A stretch of DNA of 64,000 nucleotides. Source: Alphaproteobacteria bacterium (GTDB lineage: Bacteria; Pseudomonadota; Alphaproteobacteria; SMXS01). How positions within the stretch are numbered: the first letter of the stretch is position 1; each line of letters begins with the position of its first letter. The stretch lies in NCBI GenBank assembly GCA_028284945.1, contig JANQQJ010000032.1, forward strand, positions 1-64,000. The letters are read 5' to 3'. A model generated the notes under the pieces. The model worked only from the letters and a program-made list of their open reading frames with translations, was not told where the DNA came from and ran no database searches. Positions 34,160-43,566 of the stretch are shown piece after piece. A program made the position numbers and the translations under genes.

Positions 34160-36244
34160 ATGCGTCCCGAAATCCTGTTTCCGTTGTTTGCCGATGTGAC
34201 GACCCTGTCGGGTGTGGGGCCAAGAAACGCCAAACTGATTGAGCGCGTGGCAGGGGCTCATCTGGTTGATCTGTGCTGGCATCTTCCCGTCGGCGTCATT
34301 GACCGGCGGTTGGCGCCCAAGATCGCGGACGCGCCGATTGGCGAAATCGCGACGATCACTGTTACCGTCGACAAACATGAAAAACCGCCAAGCCGCCGCA
34401 GCCCCTATCGGGTGATCTGCAGCGATGAGACAGGATTCCTTACGCTCGCATTCTTTCACGCACGAGACGATTACCTGAAACGTATGTTGCCAGAAGGCCA
34501 GATCCGGGTGATCAGTGGCCGCGTCGAGGAGTATCAAGGCGGGCGGCAGATCACCCATCCGGACTACATGGTGCCAGAGGCTCAACGGTCGAGTGTGCAG
34601 ATCGTCGAACCGGTCTATCCATTGACGGCGGGGCTTTCAACCAAGGTTGTCACCAAGGCGGTCCGGGGGGCGTTGGTTCAGGCTCCCGAGCTGGATGAGT
34701 GGCTCGATCCCAGCTTCAAGCAGCAAAAGGACTGGCCGGATTGGTCGCATGCACTGCGCACGGCGCATAGTCCCGAGGGTATGGCTGATCTGGAGCCCAT
34801 GGCATCTGCCCGGCAACGGCTGGCCTATGACGAGCTTTTGGCCAATCAGCTCGTGTTGGGGCTGGTACGGCAGCGCCAACGCCGCGGCAAGGGCCGCTCT
34901 ATTAAGGGAACGGGTCTGCTGCTTCGGCGCCTGCAGGAACTGTTGCCCTACACGCTGACCGGGGCGCAGGACACGTCGATCGCAGAAATCCTGGCGGATA
35001 TGGCTGCGCCGAACCGGATGATGCGCCTGTTGCAGGGCGATGTCGGCAGCGGCAAGACCGTAGTTGCGCTGTCGGCGATGTTGGCCGCGGTGGAAGAGGG
35101 AGCCCAGGCGGCGTTCCTCGCGCCCACGGAGATACTGGCGCGGCAGCATTTCGATACGATTGAGCCCCTTGCGGAAGGGTTGGGTATCACGGTCCGGTTG
35201 CTCACGGGCCGCGACAAGGGAAAACCCCGCGATGCGCTGCTGGCTGAACTGGCCGATGGCACCGTCGATATTCTGGTCGGCACCCACGCGCTGTTTCAGC
35301 AGGATGTCGCCTATCATGATCTGGCCATTGCGGTGATCGATGAACAGCATCGATTCGGGGTGCACCAACGGTTGATGCTATCGGCCAAGTCCGACGGGCC
35401 CGTGGACGTGCTGGTGATGACGGCGACCCCGATCCCGCGCACCCTTGCGCTGACGGCCTATGGCGACATGGATGTGTCGCGGCTCACTGAAAAGCCGCCT
35501 GGCCGTCAACCGATCGAAACCCGTGCGATGCCCAATTCGCGCCTTGGGGATGTTGTACAGGGATTGGAACGCGCGGTTGGGCAGGGCGCGCAGGTCTATT
35601 GGGTCTGCCCCCTGGTGGAGGAGTCAGATGTTCTGGACGTTGCTGCAGCGGAAGACCGGTTTGATGCGCTTAAACAACAGTTCGGTGACAGGGTCGGCCT
35701 GGTACACGGCCGGATGAAGGCGGCGGACAAGGACGCTGTGATGGAGCAGTTCGTGGCAGGTGAGTTGAGCATTCTGGTCGCCACAACTGTTATTGAGGTC
35801 GGGGTTGATGTACCCAATGCCTCAATCATGGTGATCGAACATGCCGAACGGTTTGGTCTTGCCCAGCTTCACCAGTTGCGCGGCCGTGTCGGGCGGGGCG
35901 CAGAGCGGTCATCGTGCCTGTTACTGTATGGGCAGCCCTTGGGTGAGACGGCGCAACAGCGCTTGAAAGTAATCCGCGACAGCGAGGATGGGTTCTTCAT
36001 TGCCGAGGAAGATTTGCGCCTGCGGGGTGCGGGGGAATTACTCGGGACCAAGCAAAGCGGCCTGCCCGATTTCCGCCTCGCCAATATTGAGGTCCACGGT
36101 GACCTGCTGGCAGCGGCTAGGGACGATGCCGGTTTGGTTCTCTCGAAAGACCCCAAACTCGAAACGGACCGCGGCCAAGCCCTGCGTGTTCTGCTCTATC
36201 TTTTCGAACGCGATGCGGCCATGCGCTACTTGGAGTCCGGATAA
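34160..36244 (+). CDS. recG: ATP-dependent DNA helicase RecG
   Basis: A 694-residue branch-migration helicase that processes stalled forks and Holliday junctions. The N-terminal OB-like wedge domain is present. Walker A GDVGSGKT lies near residues 293-300 and the DEQH box ([12 protein letters not shown]) near 393. The C-terminal helicase half includes [16 protein letters not shown], and the TRG-like region [25 protein letters not shown]. The length fits RecG. It is divergent from sdhE-mfd, with 85 bases between starts. Confidence 0.97.
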   Translation: MRPEILFPLFADVTTLSGVGPRNAKLIERVAGAHLVDLCWHLPVGVIDRRLAPKIADAPIGEIATITVTVDKHEKPPSRRSPYRVICSDETGFLTLAFFHARDDYLKRMLPEGQIRVISGRVEEYQGGRQITHPDYMVPEAQRSSVQIVEPVYPLTAGLSTKVVTKAVRGALVQAPELDEWLDPSFKQQKDWPDWSHALRTAHSPEGMADLEPMASARQRLAYDELLANQLVLGLVRQRQRRGKGRSIKGTGLLLRRLQELLPYTLTGAQDTSIAEILADMAAPNRMMRLLQGDVGSGKTVVALSAMLAAVEEGAQAAFLAPTEILARQHFDTIEPLAEGLGITVRLLTGRDKGKPRDALLAELADGTVDILVGTHALFQQDVAYHDLAIAVIDEQHRFGVHQRLMLSAKSDGPVDVLVMTATPIPRTLALTAYGDMDVSRLTEKPPGRQPIETRAMPNSRLGDVVQGLERAVGQGAQVYWVCPLVEESDVLDVAAAEDRFDALKQQFGDRVGLVHGRMKAADKDAVMEQFVAGELSILVATTVIEVGVDVPNASIMVIEHAERFGLAQLHQLRGRVGRGAERSSCLLLYGQPLGETAQQRLKVIRDSEDGFFIAEEDLRLRGAGELLGTKQSGLPDFRLANIEVHGDLLAAARDDAGLVLSKDPKLETDRGQALRVLLYLFERDAAMRYLESG

Positions 36245-36248
36245 GCGT

Positions 36249-36284
36249 GCAGGGCAGGTGCGTTGTAACGCGCGCCTGCCCTGC
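36249..36284 (+). terminator. GC-rich hairpin after recG
   Basis: GCAGGGCAGGTGCG pairs with CGCGCGCCTGCCCTGC around a TTGTAA loop, starting five bases after the recG stop. No T-run follows. It could be a factor-dependent terminator or a 3'-end protecting structure, shared with the convergent YHS gene. Confidence 0.55.
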
Positions 36285-36335
36285 GGCACTGTTGGCAGCG
36301 ATTGCCAGTAGGGGTGCCTTGCGTAGGCTATTCGA

Positions 36336-36839
36336 TCAGCTTCCCAGTTCATTCACTTCCGCGACCGAGACGTGGTGCATAGCGGGCCAGTTCTGTGCTG
36401 CTTTGGTGAGGAACCCTTCCTTGTCCTTCTTGTATGTTTCGAAGACAGCGGCGTTCAGGAATACGTAAAGCTTTCCGTCGACGATGTCGGCAAAGCGGGG
36501 ACTGGCGTCGAGCTTCTTACCAAGTGCCACACCCAGAGTGCAGTACCCGCCATATTGCGGCATATATTTCTCAGGAGCCGCCGCGAACTTGGCCAAAGCG
36601 TCTTCAGAGGTGAAATAGTAGGCGACGCCGTCATGCACGTGTGTGTGGTCAGCACGTCCGGGCACAATGCCCAGGCCATTGTTGATCGCGACGAGATCAT
36701 TGCCGCGAAAGGCAACACCAGCGCCGCCAACTGTTGTTCCGACGGAGACGTTGTATTCGTCAACTGCAAAGGCAACGGGTCCTGAAGAGAGCACGCCGAT
36801 GAATGTGGCTGCAGCAATAAGTGAATTGATGGTTTTCAT
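36336..36839 (-). CDS. Exported YHS-domain protein
   Basis: A 167-residue exported protein. The signal peptide (MKTINSLIAAATFIGVLSSGPVAFA) is followed by a YHS-type region. That region has FRGNDLVAINNGLG where most have GYDPVAYF, then YYFTSEDALAKFAAAPEKYMPQYGGYC, the conserved end of the domain. YHS domains have been linked to metal binding, often by cysteine. Here Cys in GGYC is the only one apparent. GGAG precedes the ATG. It is 128 bases downstream of a membrane protein gene on the same strand. The function is not proven. Confidence 0.85.
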   Translation of the reverse strand: MKTINSLIAAATFIGVLSSGPVAFAVDEYNVSVGTTVGGAGVAFRGNDLVAINNGLGIVPGRADHTHVHDGVAYYFTSEDALAKFAAAPEKYMPQYGGYCTLGVALGKKLDASPRFADIVDGKLYVFLNAAVFETYKKDKEGFLTKAAQNWPAMHHVSVAEVNELGS

Positions 36840-36967
36840 TTCAGTTCTCCTTTTGGGGTTAGCCGCTCTCGGGAGCGGGGTAGGTGATGTCCGCCAGCCA
36901 CTTGGCGTGCGGAGGGTGCCGGCGAACCCATGACGTGAAGTCATGCCGCACGACGGCGAGACCGGTG

Positions 36968-37480
36968 TTATCGGACTGCAACGCCGATCCGTTTGGTTGC
37001 CGGCTTTGCGACGCTGTTGCGATCAAGCAGGCGAACAAAGACCATGACGTGGCTGACAAGAAGGATCGGCACGACAAAGGTCGGGATGTACCAAGTCGCA
37101 ACAAAATGCGGCACAGCTTCGGCCTGGCGCAGCGCGTTGAGTAGGTCAAACGTGCCCACGACATTGAAAAGCCAGACAAGCGCAATCGCTATCGCCCATC
37201 GGTAACGAAGAGCGATGACCGCGAGAAGCGCTAGCAGTCCCGTGGCGAGATCACCGTATCCGGCGGCAGCGGCGAAATCTGCGGGCATCGCCTCAGTGAC
37301 TTGGCCCGGAACCAAAAACGCCAGTCCAAGGTGGCGCAGCGTATGTGGAAGAATGAGAATTGCGAGCGCAGAGTCGCGAGGTTTCTGTGCAAGCCAGGGC
37401 GCTATGTACCACCTTGCGATGAGCGCGAAGACGATCACGCTCAAGACGAACTGAGTCAAAAAGATTTCCAGTGTGTCCAT
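36968..37480 (-). CDS. Small multi-pass membrane protein
   Basis: A 170-residue membrane protein of four to five helices, not assigned to a family I can name with confidence. Hydrophobic parts are FLTQFVLSVIVFALIARW, LGLAFLVPGQVTEAM, LATGLLALLAVIALRYRW and IPTFVVPILLVSHVMVFV. A charged loop and DRNSVAKPATKR end the chain. The ATG at 37480 has GGAG seven bases upstream. A longer frame lacks such a site. It lies upstream of the exported YHS gene and may be cotranscribed. Confidence 0.75.
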   Translation of the reverse strand: MDTLEIFLTQFVLSVIVFALIARWYIAPWLAQKPRDSALAILILPHTLRHLGLAFLVPGQVTEAMPADFAAAAGYGDLATGLLALLAVIALRYRWAIAIALVWLFNVVGTFDLLNALRQAEAVPHFVATWYIPTFVVPILLVSHVMVFVRLLDRNSVAKPATKRIGVAVR

Positions 37481-37567
37481 TTGAAGTCTCCTATGTCTTC
37501 GTCGGCGCCGCGAAAGGTTCCAGCTGTGCGACGCCATGATGTAAGCGGGGGCTTTTACTCACGCGAT

Positions 37568-38032
37568 TCAGAGGCCGAGTTCTGATAGGCCGGGGTGGTC
37601 GTCCGGCCGTTTGCCCAATGGCCAGCGAAATAGTCGTTCCGCGTTTTCGATGGGCGCATCGTTGATGCTGGCGATCCGTCGGCGCATCAGTCCGGCCTCG
37701 TTGAATTCCCAGTTCTCATTTCCGTACGAGCGGAACCAACGCCCACAGTCGTTGTGCCACTCATAGGCAAAGCGAACGGCAATCCGGTCTTCCCGGAATG
37801 CCCACAGCTCCTTGATCAATCGGTAGTCCAATTCGTGCGCCCATTTACGCGTCAGGAATCCGATGATCTCGTCGTGGCCTCGCAGGAATTCACTGCGGTT
37901 TCGCCACTGGCTGTCGGGCGTGTAAGCGAGGGCAACCGCCTCTGGCGTGCGGGAATTCCAAGCGTCTTCTGCCATGCGTACCTTCTGGGCGGCGGTCTCG
38001 GTCGTAAAGGGAGGGAGCGGTGGGCGGGTCAT
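37568..38032 (-). CDS. DUF1348 NTF2-like protein
   Basis: A 154-residue DUF1348 protein of the NTF2-like fold. Conserved segments are [61 protein letters not shown] and [19 protein letters not shown]. The very high density of conserved Trp, Tyr and Arg is typical. The reaction is unknown. It follows a hairpin after the isochorismatase-like gene and may be cotranscribed with it or not, depending on that hairpin. Confidence 0.9.
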   Translation of the reverse strand: MTRPPLPPFTTETAAQKVRMAEDAWNSRTPEAVALAYTPDSQWRNRSEFLRGHDEIIGFLTRKWAHELDYRLIKELWAFREDRIAVRFAYEWHNDCGRWFRSYGNENWEFNEAGLMRRRIASINDAPIENAERLFRWPLGKRPDDHPGLSELGL

Positions 38033-38063
38033 CGGGCGGCTCGATTCAAGGGTTTGTAGGGGT

Positions 38064-38105
38064 GTCTCCGGCCATCGGGGGAGGGGGAGGCCGATGGCCG
38101 GAGAC
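38064..38105 (-). terminator. Long perfect hairpin between two minus-strand genes
   Basis: GTCTCCGGCCATCG (38064-38077) and CGATGGCCGGAGAC (38092-38105) are perfect inverted repeats of 14 bases around a 14-base purine-rich loop. No T-run follows on either strand. It separates the isochorismatase-like gene from the DUF1348 gene and may terminate, attenuate, or protect transcripts. Confidence 0.55.
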
Positions 38106-38127
38106 GTCCGCGGGGAGGGACGCGGGG

Positions 38128-38991
38128 TTATGCGTGTACTGCGGCCTTGATCGAGGCGACCGCGTCATCGGTCCACCAGACCGCATTGGCGATCATCCGG
38201 AAATTGATCAGTGCCGCGAGATAGCCGTCACCTTCGGGCACCTTTGCGCCGGCTGTCGCATCGCGCACGACCGCGACCTCAAAGCCGGTCTCTAACAGCG
38301 CGCGCATGTGGCTCTCGACGCAGAGATTGGCTGACATGCCTGCTAGGATCACCTTATCGATACCAATCTTGCGAAGCTGCAGAACGAGATCGTTCTGCTC
38401 AGGCCCATAGACCTTGTGCGGCGAACACACGATGGTTTCGCCATCCTCGATGTACTTTTTGTACTGCGGCATCCAGTCGGCGCCGGATCCCTCGAATCCG
38501 TTGAGATTGAGGGGGCCCTTGCGGTCGAACATGCCGATGCCATGCATCACGCGTTCAAGAGTTCCCTCGAACTGCCATTTGTGGTCCTGCGGGTAGTAGT
38601 AGTGCGGCGAGACAACAACCGGCATATTGGAGCCTTTCGCCGCCTCGAACAGGCGCTCCAGGTTGTCGACCACACCCTGCTCACTGACGCTCTCACCAAC
38701 GACGCCCCAGGCAACACCGCCTTCGTCTAGGAAATCTACCTGCGGGTCGATGACGACGAGGGCGGTGCGTCCGGGGACAATCTGCATATCGATTTCGGGA
38801 AGACCCGGATTAGCCGGGTCGGCATAGGTCGTTTTGGCCTGGTCGGTGGCGGCCAATACATTGCCGGCGACAGAAGCAGCCGCTGCGCCGGCAACGACGG
38901 CTGTGGCTGCTCCGGCCAGGACCCTTCTACGGTCCTGATTGATAGTGCCTTTGGCGCTTTCGCCGTCGGGGTTTTGGTGGTTGGCGGTCAT
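38128..38991 (-). CDS. Tat-exported isochorismatase-family hydrolase
   Basis: A 287-residue cysteine hydrolase of the isochorismatase-like superfamily. The N-terminus has a twin-arginine pattern, [17 protein letters not shown] at residues 20-36, which predicts export to the periplasm by the Tat route. The catalytic Asp is Asp82 in VVIDPQVDF and the nucleophile is Cys in [11 protein letters not shown] near 218. Family members hydrolyse isochorismate, nicotinamide, N-carbamoyl compounds and others. Export is unusual for this group. A divergent TetR gene and shared operator-like repeats suggest direct control. GGAAAG precedes the ATG. Confidence 0.9.
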   Translation of the reverse strand: MTANHQNPDGESAKGTINQDRRRVLAGAATAVVAGAAAASVAGNVLAATDQAKTTYADPANPGLPEIDMQIVPGRTALVVIDPQVDFLDEGGVAWGVVGESVSEQGVVDNLERLFEAAKGSNMPVVVSPHYYYPQDHKWQFEGTLERVMHGIGMFDRKGPLNLNGFEGSGADWMPQYKKYIEDGETIVCSPHKVYGPEQNDLVLQLRKIGIDKVILAGMSANLCVESHMRALLETGFEVAVVRDATAGAKVPEGDGYLAALINFRMIANAVWWTDDAVASIKAAVHA

Positions 38992-39048
38992 GGGGCTTTC
39001 CTTCCTCGTACAAAATCAGCTGTGACTTAGGTTGGCTGTGCAAGAGTT

Positions 39049-39060
39049 ACCGATCTGTTA
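39049..39060. promoter_or_regulatory. TetR operator-like site A
   Basis: ACCGATCTGTTA is an inverted copy of site B (AACAGATCGGTT, 39082-39093). It is 58 bases upstream of the hydrolase start, so it lies in or near that promoter. Confidence 0.55.
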
Positions 39061-39081
39061 ACCTTGCTGACGCCCAACATG

Positions 39082-39093
39082 AACAGATCGGTT
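39082..39093. promoter_or_regulatory. TetR operator-like site B
   Basis: AACAGATCGGTT is the exact inverse of AACCGATCTGTT, of which site A holds 11 bases. Centre-to-centre spacing to A is about 33 bases, three helical turns. Two dimers could bind the same face of the DNA. Confidence 0.55.
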
Positions 39094-39182
39094 AATGTTT
39101 TCAATCAATTTTCTTGAAATTTTTGTGAGATCGAAGGCGTTTTCGTTTATGCTATTGTTTTTGTGTTAGAAAAATCGTCTGG

Positions 39183-39210
39183 TTGACATTTTTGATGCGC
39201 AAAGTATTTA
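39183..39210 (+). promoter_or_regulatory. Promoter of the TetR gene
   Basis: TTGACA (39183-39188) and TATTTA (39205-39210) are spaced by 16 bases. The expected start of transcription is close to 39217, inside operator-like site C. The TetR product is therefore probably autoregulated. Confidence 0.6.
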
Positions 39211-39221
39211 CAGATCAGTCA
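39210..39221. promoter_or_regulatory. TetR operator-like site C
   Basis: ACAGATCAGTCA resembles the ACAGATCGGTTA of site B with two differences. It overlaps the -10 and start region of the TetR gene promoter. Confidence 0.45.
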
Positions 39222-39236
39222 ATGATTGGAGCAAAA

Positions 39237-39803
39237 ATGAGTGCATCAAAACGCGATGAGCTGGTTCAGAAGGCGTTGGGGGTCTTCTATCGAAATGGTT
39301 TTCATGCGGCCGGCATGGACCTACTTGCAGCCGAAACAGGGGTTTCAAAAACCTCGATGTACAAACACTTTAGGACCAAGGAAGAACTGATCCTTGCCGT
39401 CCTGCGGCTTCGCGACGAGCAATTCCGGAATTGGCTGTATCGCCGCATGGACGAGATTGGTGATTCGCCTGCAGAAAAACTGCTCGGAATGTTTGACGCG
39501 ATGGGCGAGTGGTTCGCCGAAAAAGGGTACCGCGGTTGTATGTTTATCAAGGCGTCGGCTGAGTATCAGGATCGGGATGATCCAATCCATGCGCAGTCTG
39601 CTGAGCATAAACGTTTGCTGTTCAATCACATGCGGGATCTGGCTCAAGATGCTGGTGCATCAGAGCCCGAGAAACTTGCGCGTCAGCTCCTTCTCTTGAA
39701 GGAAGGGGCAATTGTCACGGCGCATTTGGGCCATACTGACGATCCGGCCAGCGATGCGAAGATGGCCGCCAGCGCTATCCTTAAGGTCTCAGGCGTCAAG
39801 TAA
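39237..39803 (+). CDS. TetR/AcrR-family transcriptional regulator
   Basis: A 188-residue regulator. The N-terminal HTH is QKALGVFYRNGFHAAGMDLLAAETGVSKTSMYKHFRTKEELI (residues about 10-52, described by its ends and TGVSKTSMYKHF). A helical ligand-binding domain follows. The ATG at 39237 has GGAG five bases upstream; a longer frame would begin in the promoter. It is divergent from the Tat-exported hydrolase, with three operator-like sites between. The ligand may be the substrate or product of that enzyme, which is inference. Confidence 0.92.
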   Translation: MSASKRDELVQKALGVFYRNGFHAAGMDLLAAETGVSKTSMYKHFRTKEELILAVLRLRDEQFRNWLYRRMDEIGDSPAEKLLGMFDAMGEWFAEKGYRGCMFIKASAEYQDRDDPIHAQSAEHKRLLFNHMRDLAQDAGASEPEKLARQLLLLKEGAIVTAHLGHTDDPASDAKMAASAILKVSGVK

Positions 39804-39805
39804 AT

Positions 39806-40777
39806 CTAAAGCCACTTGTTGCGGCGGAACAGGATCACCAGGCCGATGCCAACCACGGCCATGAAGCCAAGCAGGATGAAATAGCCATTGGGATGGGAAA
39901 GCTCCGGCATATTCTCGAAGTTCATGCCGTAGATTCCGGCAAAAAATGTCAGCGGGATAAAGATCGAGGCGACGACGGTCAGCACCTTCATGATGTTGTT
40001 GAGCCGGTGCGACGCCAGCGAGATATAGCCATCTCGCAGGTCAGAGGCGAGGTGATAGTACAGCGACGCCAGGCTGCTTACCCGTTCCAGCTTATCGTAG
40101 ACCATCCGGACGTCCCTGCTCACCGCCGGGCGGACCCCGGCCAGGCTGTCAGAGACCGCTTCTTCGAACACATGGACGTGGTTGGCCAACACCCGCTGCA
40201 TACGCGTGAGATTGGATTTCAGCGTGATCAGCTCCGCGAGAAGCGAGTCACGGGGGTCCGTGGTGACCTCGTCTTCCAGCAGCTCGAGCCGGTCTTCCAC
40301 GGCCAGCAGAATCGGCAGATACCGGTCAACCACAATATTGGTGAGGGCGATGCCTGTGGCGTCGCAGCCTGAATTCAAGGAGCGCTCGCCAGCTTGTGTC
40401 ATGTCCCAAAGGCGGTCTGTGCTGAGCGACTTCTCGGTATGCCGTGTGATCAGGAAGCGCTGCGACAGAAACAGCGACAATTGGATCGTGTTGAATTCAA
40501 TGTCATCGGTATAGGCGTCGAGGCCTTTGAGCAGAACGAATGTATGGTTTTCGAACTGTTCGATTTTGGGCGGCCGCCGGCCCATTTGCGCTTCGGTCAC
40601 GGCCCGGCTGTTCAGACCGAAGTCATTGACCAGGATGGTGCGCTCTTCGGCGGCATCGACACCGTCGAAATCCACCCAGATGCTGGTTTCCGGCTCGGCC
40701 TTCCAGCGTTCGATGAGCTCCGGGCCGCCGGTGGTCGTTTCATCCGAACTGGGGTCAAACAACTGCGCGCGTATCAA
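39806..40777 (-). CDS. CorA-family divalent cation transporter
   Basis: A 323-residue membrane transporter. A large N-terminal cytoplasmic domain precedes two C-terminal helices. The signature YGMNF near residue 284, between the helices, holds the GMN selectivity motif followed by ENMPEL. The C-terminus is basic (FRRNKWL). CorA carries Mg2+ and sometimes Co2+ or Ni2+; ZntB, a relative, carries Zn2+. The initiator is TTG, with AGGAG six bases upstream and no better in-frame ATG. It is convergent with the TetR gene. Confidence 0.92.
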   Translation of the reverse strand: MIRAQLFDPSSDETTTGGPELIERWKAEPETSIWVDFDGVDAAEERTILVNDFGLNSRAVTEAQMGRRPPKIEQFENHTFVLLKGLDAYTDDIEFNTIQLSLFLSQRFLITRHTEKSLSTDRLWDMTQAGERSLNSGCDATGIALTNIVVDRYLPILLAVEDRLELLEDEVTTDPRDSLLAELITLKSNLTRMQRVLANHVHVFEEAVSDSLAGVRPAVSRDVRMVYDKLERVSSLASLYYHLASDLRDGYISLASHRLNNIMKVLTVVASIFIPLTFFAGIYGMNFENMPELSHPNGYFILLGFMAVVGIGLVILFRRNKWL

Positions 40778-40909
40778 CTATCGCTCCTGCTCAGTTTCTA
40801 ATCCCAGCCTAGCCTAAGGTGCTGTTATCTCAAATAGATGTCGTGGGGTGCCCGGCGTGTGAAAACAGGCTAACCTGCGATCAGCAGAAATGTCGTGAAC
40901 AGGAAACAC

Positions 40910-41782
40910 ATGGGCGAGCTTTGGAACACGGCGCTAATCGATCTTGGTGACGGCAACATTTTGACGGTCGGCAAGCTGGTTATTGCGCTGGTGGTGATAC
41001 TGGGCGGCTTTGTCCTCAGCTCTATCGTCTCCCGCCTGGTTGCGCGGCGGTTGGGCAAGCGTGAGACAAGTGCCAATGTTGTTGTCGTCGTTCAGCGGCT
41101 AACGTTTTTCGTGCTGCTCGCGGTCGTATTGATGACCGGCCTCAGCATGCTGCAGATTCCATTGACGGCCTTTGCATTCCTCTCCGGCGCGGTCGCCATT
41201 GGTGTGGGCTTCGGCGCGCAAAACATCATCAACAACTTTATCAGCGGCTGGATCATCATGTCCGAACGCCCGGTGCGTATCGGCGACTTTATTGAGATTA
41301 ACGATTCAAAGGGCACGGTTGAACGCATCGGTAATCGATCGACACGTATCCGCCGAGTTGATGGTGTGCATCTTCAGGTGCCCAACAGCATGATACTGGA
41401 ACAGGTCGTCGTGAATTGGACGTTGGTTGATCATGAATTGAGGACCAGCGTTACCGTCGGCGTGGCCTATGGGTCGCCCACCCGGCAAGTGGCCGATCTG
41501 ATCGATCAGGCCCTTACCGAGCACCCGGATGTTTTGCGCGAACCTGCGCACCGGATATTGTTCGATGACTTTGGCGACAGTGCGCTGATCTTCCAGGTTT
41601 TGTTCTGGTGCGAACAGGGCACGGAAGGCGGACTGCGCAGGATTCAAAGCGAAATCCGTTTTAGAATCGACGAACTGTTTCGCGAAGCAGGCATCGTCAT
41701 TGCCTTCCCGCAACAGGACGTTCACCTGGACTCGCAAAGCCCGATCGAAGTGCGGATGGTCGGCCCGCACGAAGGCGGGTAG
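40910..41782 (+). CDS. Small-conductance mechanosensitive channel (MscS family)
   Basis: A 290-residue MscS-type channel. Three N-terminal helices end in the pore helix GAVAIGVGFGAQNIINNFISG near residues 92-112. The beta domain carries VRIGDFIEINDSKGTVERIGNRSTRIRRVDG. The C-terminal domain follows. It relieves osmotic downshock by opening under membrane tension. The ATG at 40910, preceded by AGGA, is preferred over an in-frame GTG 15 bases earlier. It is divergent from corA. Confidence 0.93.
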   Translation: MGELWNTALIDLGDGNILTVGKLVIALVVILGGFVLSSIVSRLVARRLGKRETSANVVVVVQRLTFFVLLAVVLMTGLSMLQIPLTAFAFLSGAVAIGVGFGAQNIINNFISGWIIMSERPVRIGDFIEINDSKGTVERIGNRSTRIRRVDGVHLQVPNSMILEQVVVNWTLVDHELRTSVTVGVAYGSPTRQVADLIDQALTEHPDVLREPAHRILFDDFGDSALIFQVLFWCEQGTEGGLRRIQSEIRFRIDELFREAGIVIAFPQQDVHLDSQSPIEVRMVGPHEGG

Positions 41783-41791
41783 GGGCCGGAC

Positions 41792-43477
41792 TTATTCTGC
41801 GGCGACAGCTGCTCGCGCCCGCGTTCCCCGCAGCACTTCACCGCCGCGCGCACCGGTCAGCTGATCGTCGCGCAGAATGACGGTGCCATTGCAGATCGTC
41901 GCGATATAGCCTTCGGCAGCCTGACTGAAGTGCGGCGCACCTTGCGGGAACTCGTGAATAATCTCAGGCATTTTCTCGTGCAGGCGGTCCAGGTCGATCA
42001 CATTGATGTCCGCGCGCATGCCTTCGGCAATGGTGCCGCGGTCTTCCAAGCCCATAACCCGGGCCGGCGCCGAGGTCACGCGCCGCACCGCATCCTCCAG
42101 CGGATGCAGGCCGACGTCGCGTGTCCAGTGTGACAGCCAGAACGTCGCCCAGCCGCCGTCTGTCACCTGGCTGACATGGGCGCCGGCATCACCGAGACCC
42201 GGCAGCACATAATCGCTGGATAGCAGGTTGGCGACAGCCTTCAGGTTCTTGTTGAAGTAGCGGCGTGTAAACAGCGTCTTGCCGTCGCTTTCAACAGCCA
42301 TGCGGATGAAGGTATCAGCCGGGTGCTCCATGGCGCGTTCGGCGATGGCCGCAAGACTTTCATCGTCCCCCGCGGTGTAATCCGGGCGTTCGCCGTCGCC
42401 CAGCCAGAAAAGCTCGGCGCTGATGTCCATCTCCTCAGCTTTGGCTACGGCGATCAGGCGCGCTGCCGTTTCAGGATCTTGGATCGCGGCCAATCGGCCA
42501 TTCAGATCCAGCGCGGCCAGGTCCTGCCATGCCGGTGTTTTCCAGGGCATGCCGCATTGCAGACCGAGTACATTACCGGTGCCGCGGGGGACGGAGATTG
42601 CATTGACGTCCATGTCGCCCGCCTGCATTTCCTCGATCATCGAGCGCACGCGTGCGCCGGATGTGTCTTTGGCACCTGCGGTAATACTGAACAGCACGCG
42701 GCCCCCAGCGGCGCGGGCTTCCTTACGCAATAACTCGGCTTCGCCTTCGAAGTCACCGCCAAGATTAAGAACGTTCTGCATCAGGCCACCGGCCTCGCCG
42801 ACGGCACTGGCGATAGCGACGACTTCGTCATGATCGGCGTGGGTGCCGGGCACGTGGCGGCCATCGGGCATGTAGTGGCCTAAAAAGCGATTGGTGGAGA
42901 AGCCAATGGCGCCATCCTTGACAGCATCTCCGGCGATCCTGGCAATTTGTTCCTGTTCTTCCGGTGTCGGCTGGTCTGCCACACCTCGGTCACCCATGAC
43001 GTAGTAGCGGATGGCACAGTGGCCTACGAGGCCGCCAATATTGATCGCCGGGTTCATCTGTTCGATGGCGTCGAGATATTCGCCATAGTTTTCCCAGCTC
43101 CAGGGCAGGCCGGTCAGGATGGCCTGGCGAGGGATGTCCTCGACCGTTTCCATCATCGCGGCGATGATTTCCTGATCTTCTTTTTTGCAGGGGGCAAACG
43201 TCACGCCGCAATTGCCCATCAGCGCCGTGGTCACGCCCTGGCGGCTGACGGGTGAGAGCAGCGGGTCCCAGCCGATCTGGGCATCCAGGTGGGTGTGAAG
43301 ATCGACAAAACCGGGGGTCACCAGATTGCCGCCCGCGTTGATTTCCTCCTTGGCCGACCCGTCGATTTTGCCGATCGCGGCAATCTTGTCGCCCGTGATC
43401 GCAATATCGGCCTTGTAGGCCGGCGCGCCGGTGCCGTCGGCGATCAGCCCGTTTCGAATAATCAGGTCGTAGTCCAC
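41792..43477 (-). CDS. N-acyl-D-amino-acid deacylase-like amidohydrolase
   Basis: A 561-residue amidohydrolase of the D-aminoacylase/dihydroorotase-like group. It begins DYDLIIRNGLIADGTG and has the metal motif PGFVDLHTHLDAQIGWDP (HxH) near residue 60. A later MGNCGVTFAPC and DAGAHVSQVTDGG, with an aspartate for the metal, complete the site. It would remove an acyl group from an N-acyl-D-amino acid. The start is GTG at 43477, supported by GGGGAG seven bases upstream; an earlier TTG is less likely. It is convergent with the MscS gene. Confidence 0.9.
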   Translation of the reverse strand: MDYDLIIRNGLIADGTGAPAYKADIAITGDKIAAIGKIDGSAKEEINAGGNLVTPGFVDLHTHLDAQIGWDPLLSPVSRQGVTTALMGNCGVTFAPCKKEDQEIIAAMMETVEDIPRQAILTGLPWSWENYGEYLDAIEQMNPAINIGGLVGHCAIRYYVMGDRGVADQPTPEEQEQIARIAGDAVKDGAIGFSTNRFLGHYMPDGRHVPGTHADHDEVVAIASAVGEAGGLMQNVLNLGGDFEGEAELLRKEARAAGGRVLFSITAGAKDTSGARVRSMIEEMQAGDMDVNAISVPRGTGNVLGLQCGMPWKTPAWQDLAALDLNGRLAAIQDPETAARLIAVAKAEEMDISAELFWLGDGERPDYTAGDDESLAAIAERAMEHPADTFIRMAVESDGKTLFTRRYFNKNLKAVANLLSSDYVLPGLGDAGAHVSQVTDGGWATFWLSHWTRDVGLHPLEDAVRRVTSAPARVMGLEDRGTIAEGMRADINVIDLDRLHEKMPEIIHEFPQGAPHFSQAAEGYIATICNGTVILRDDQLTGARGGEVLRGTRARAAVAAE

Positions 43478-43566
43478 TGCCCATCTCCCCAAAGCAAGAT
43501 CATCTTCGGGCGGGAGTATCGTTCAGCAGCCTTGTTGGCGGCAAGACCGAATTGGCGCTGGTGACC

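Noticed and set aside
36859-37185. Reading frame ending in VRHDFTSWVRRHPPHAKW between the YHS and membrane protein genes
   Set aside because: The tail looked like a real protein end, but most of the frame overlaps the membrane protein gene in another frame and there is no start or ribosome site for the tail alone.
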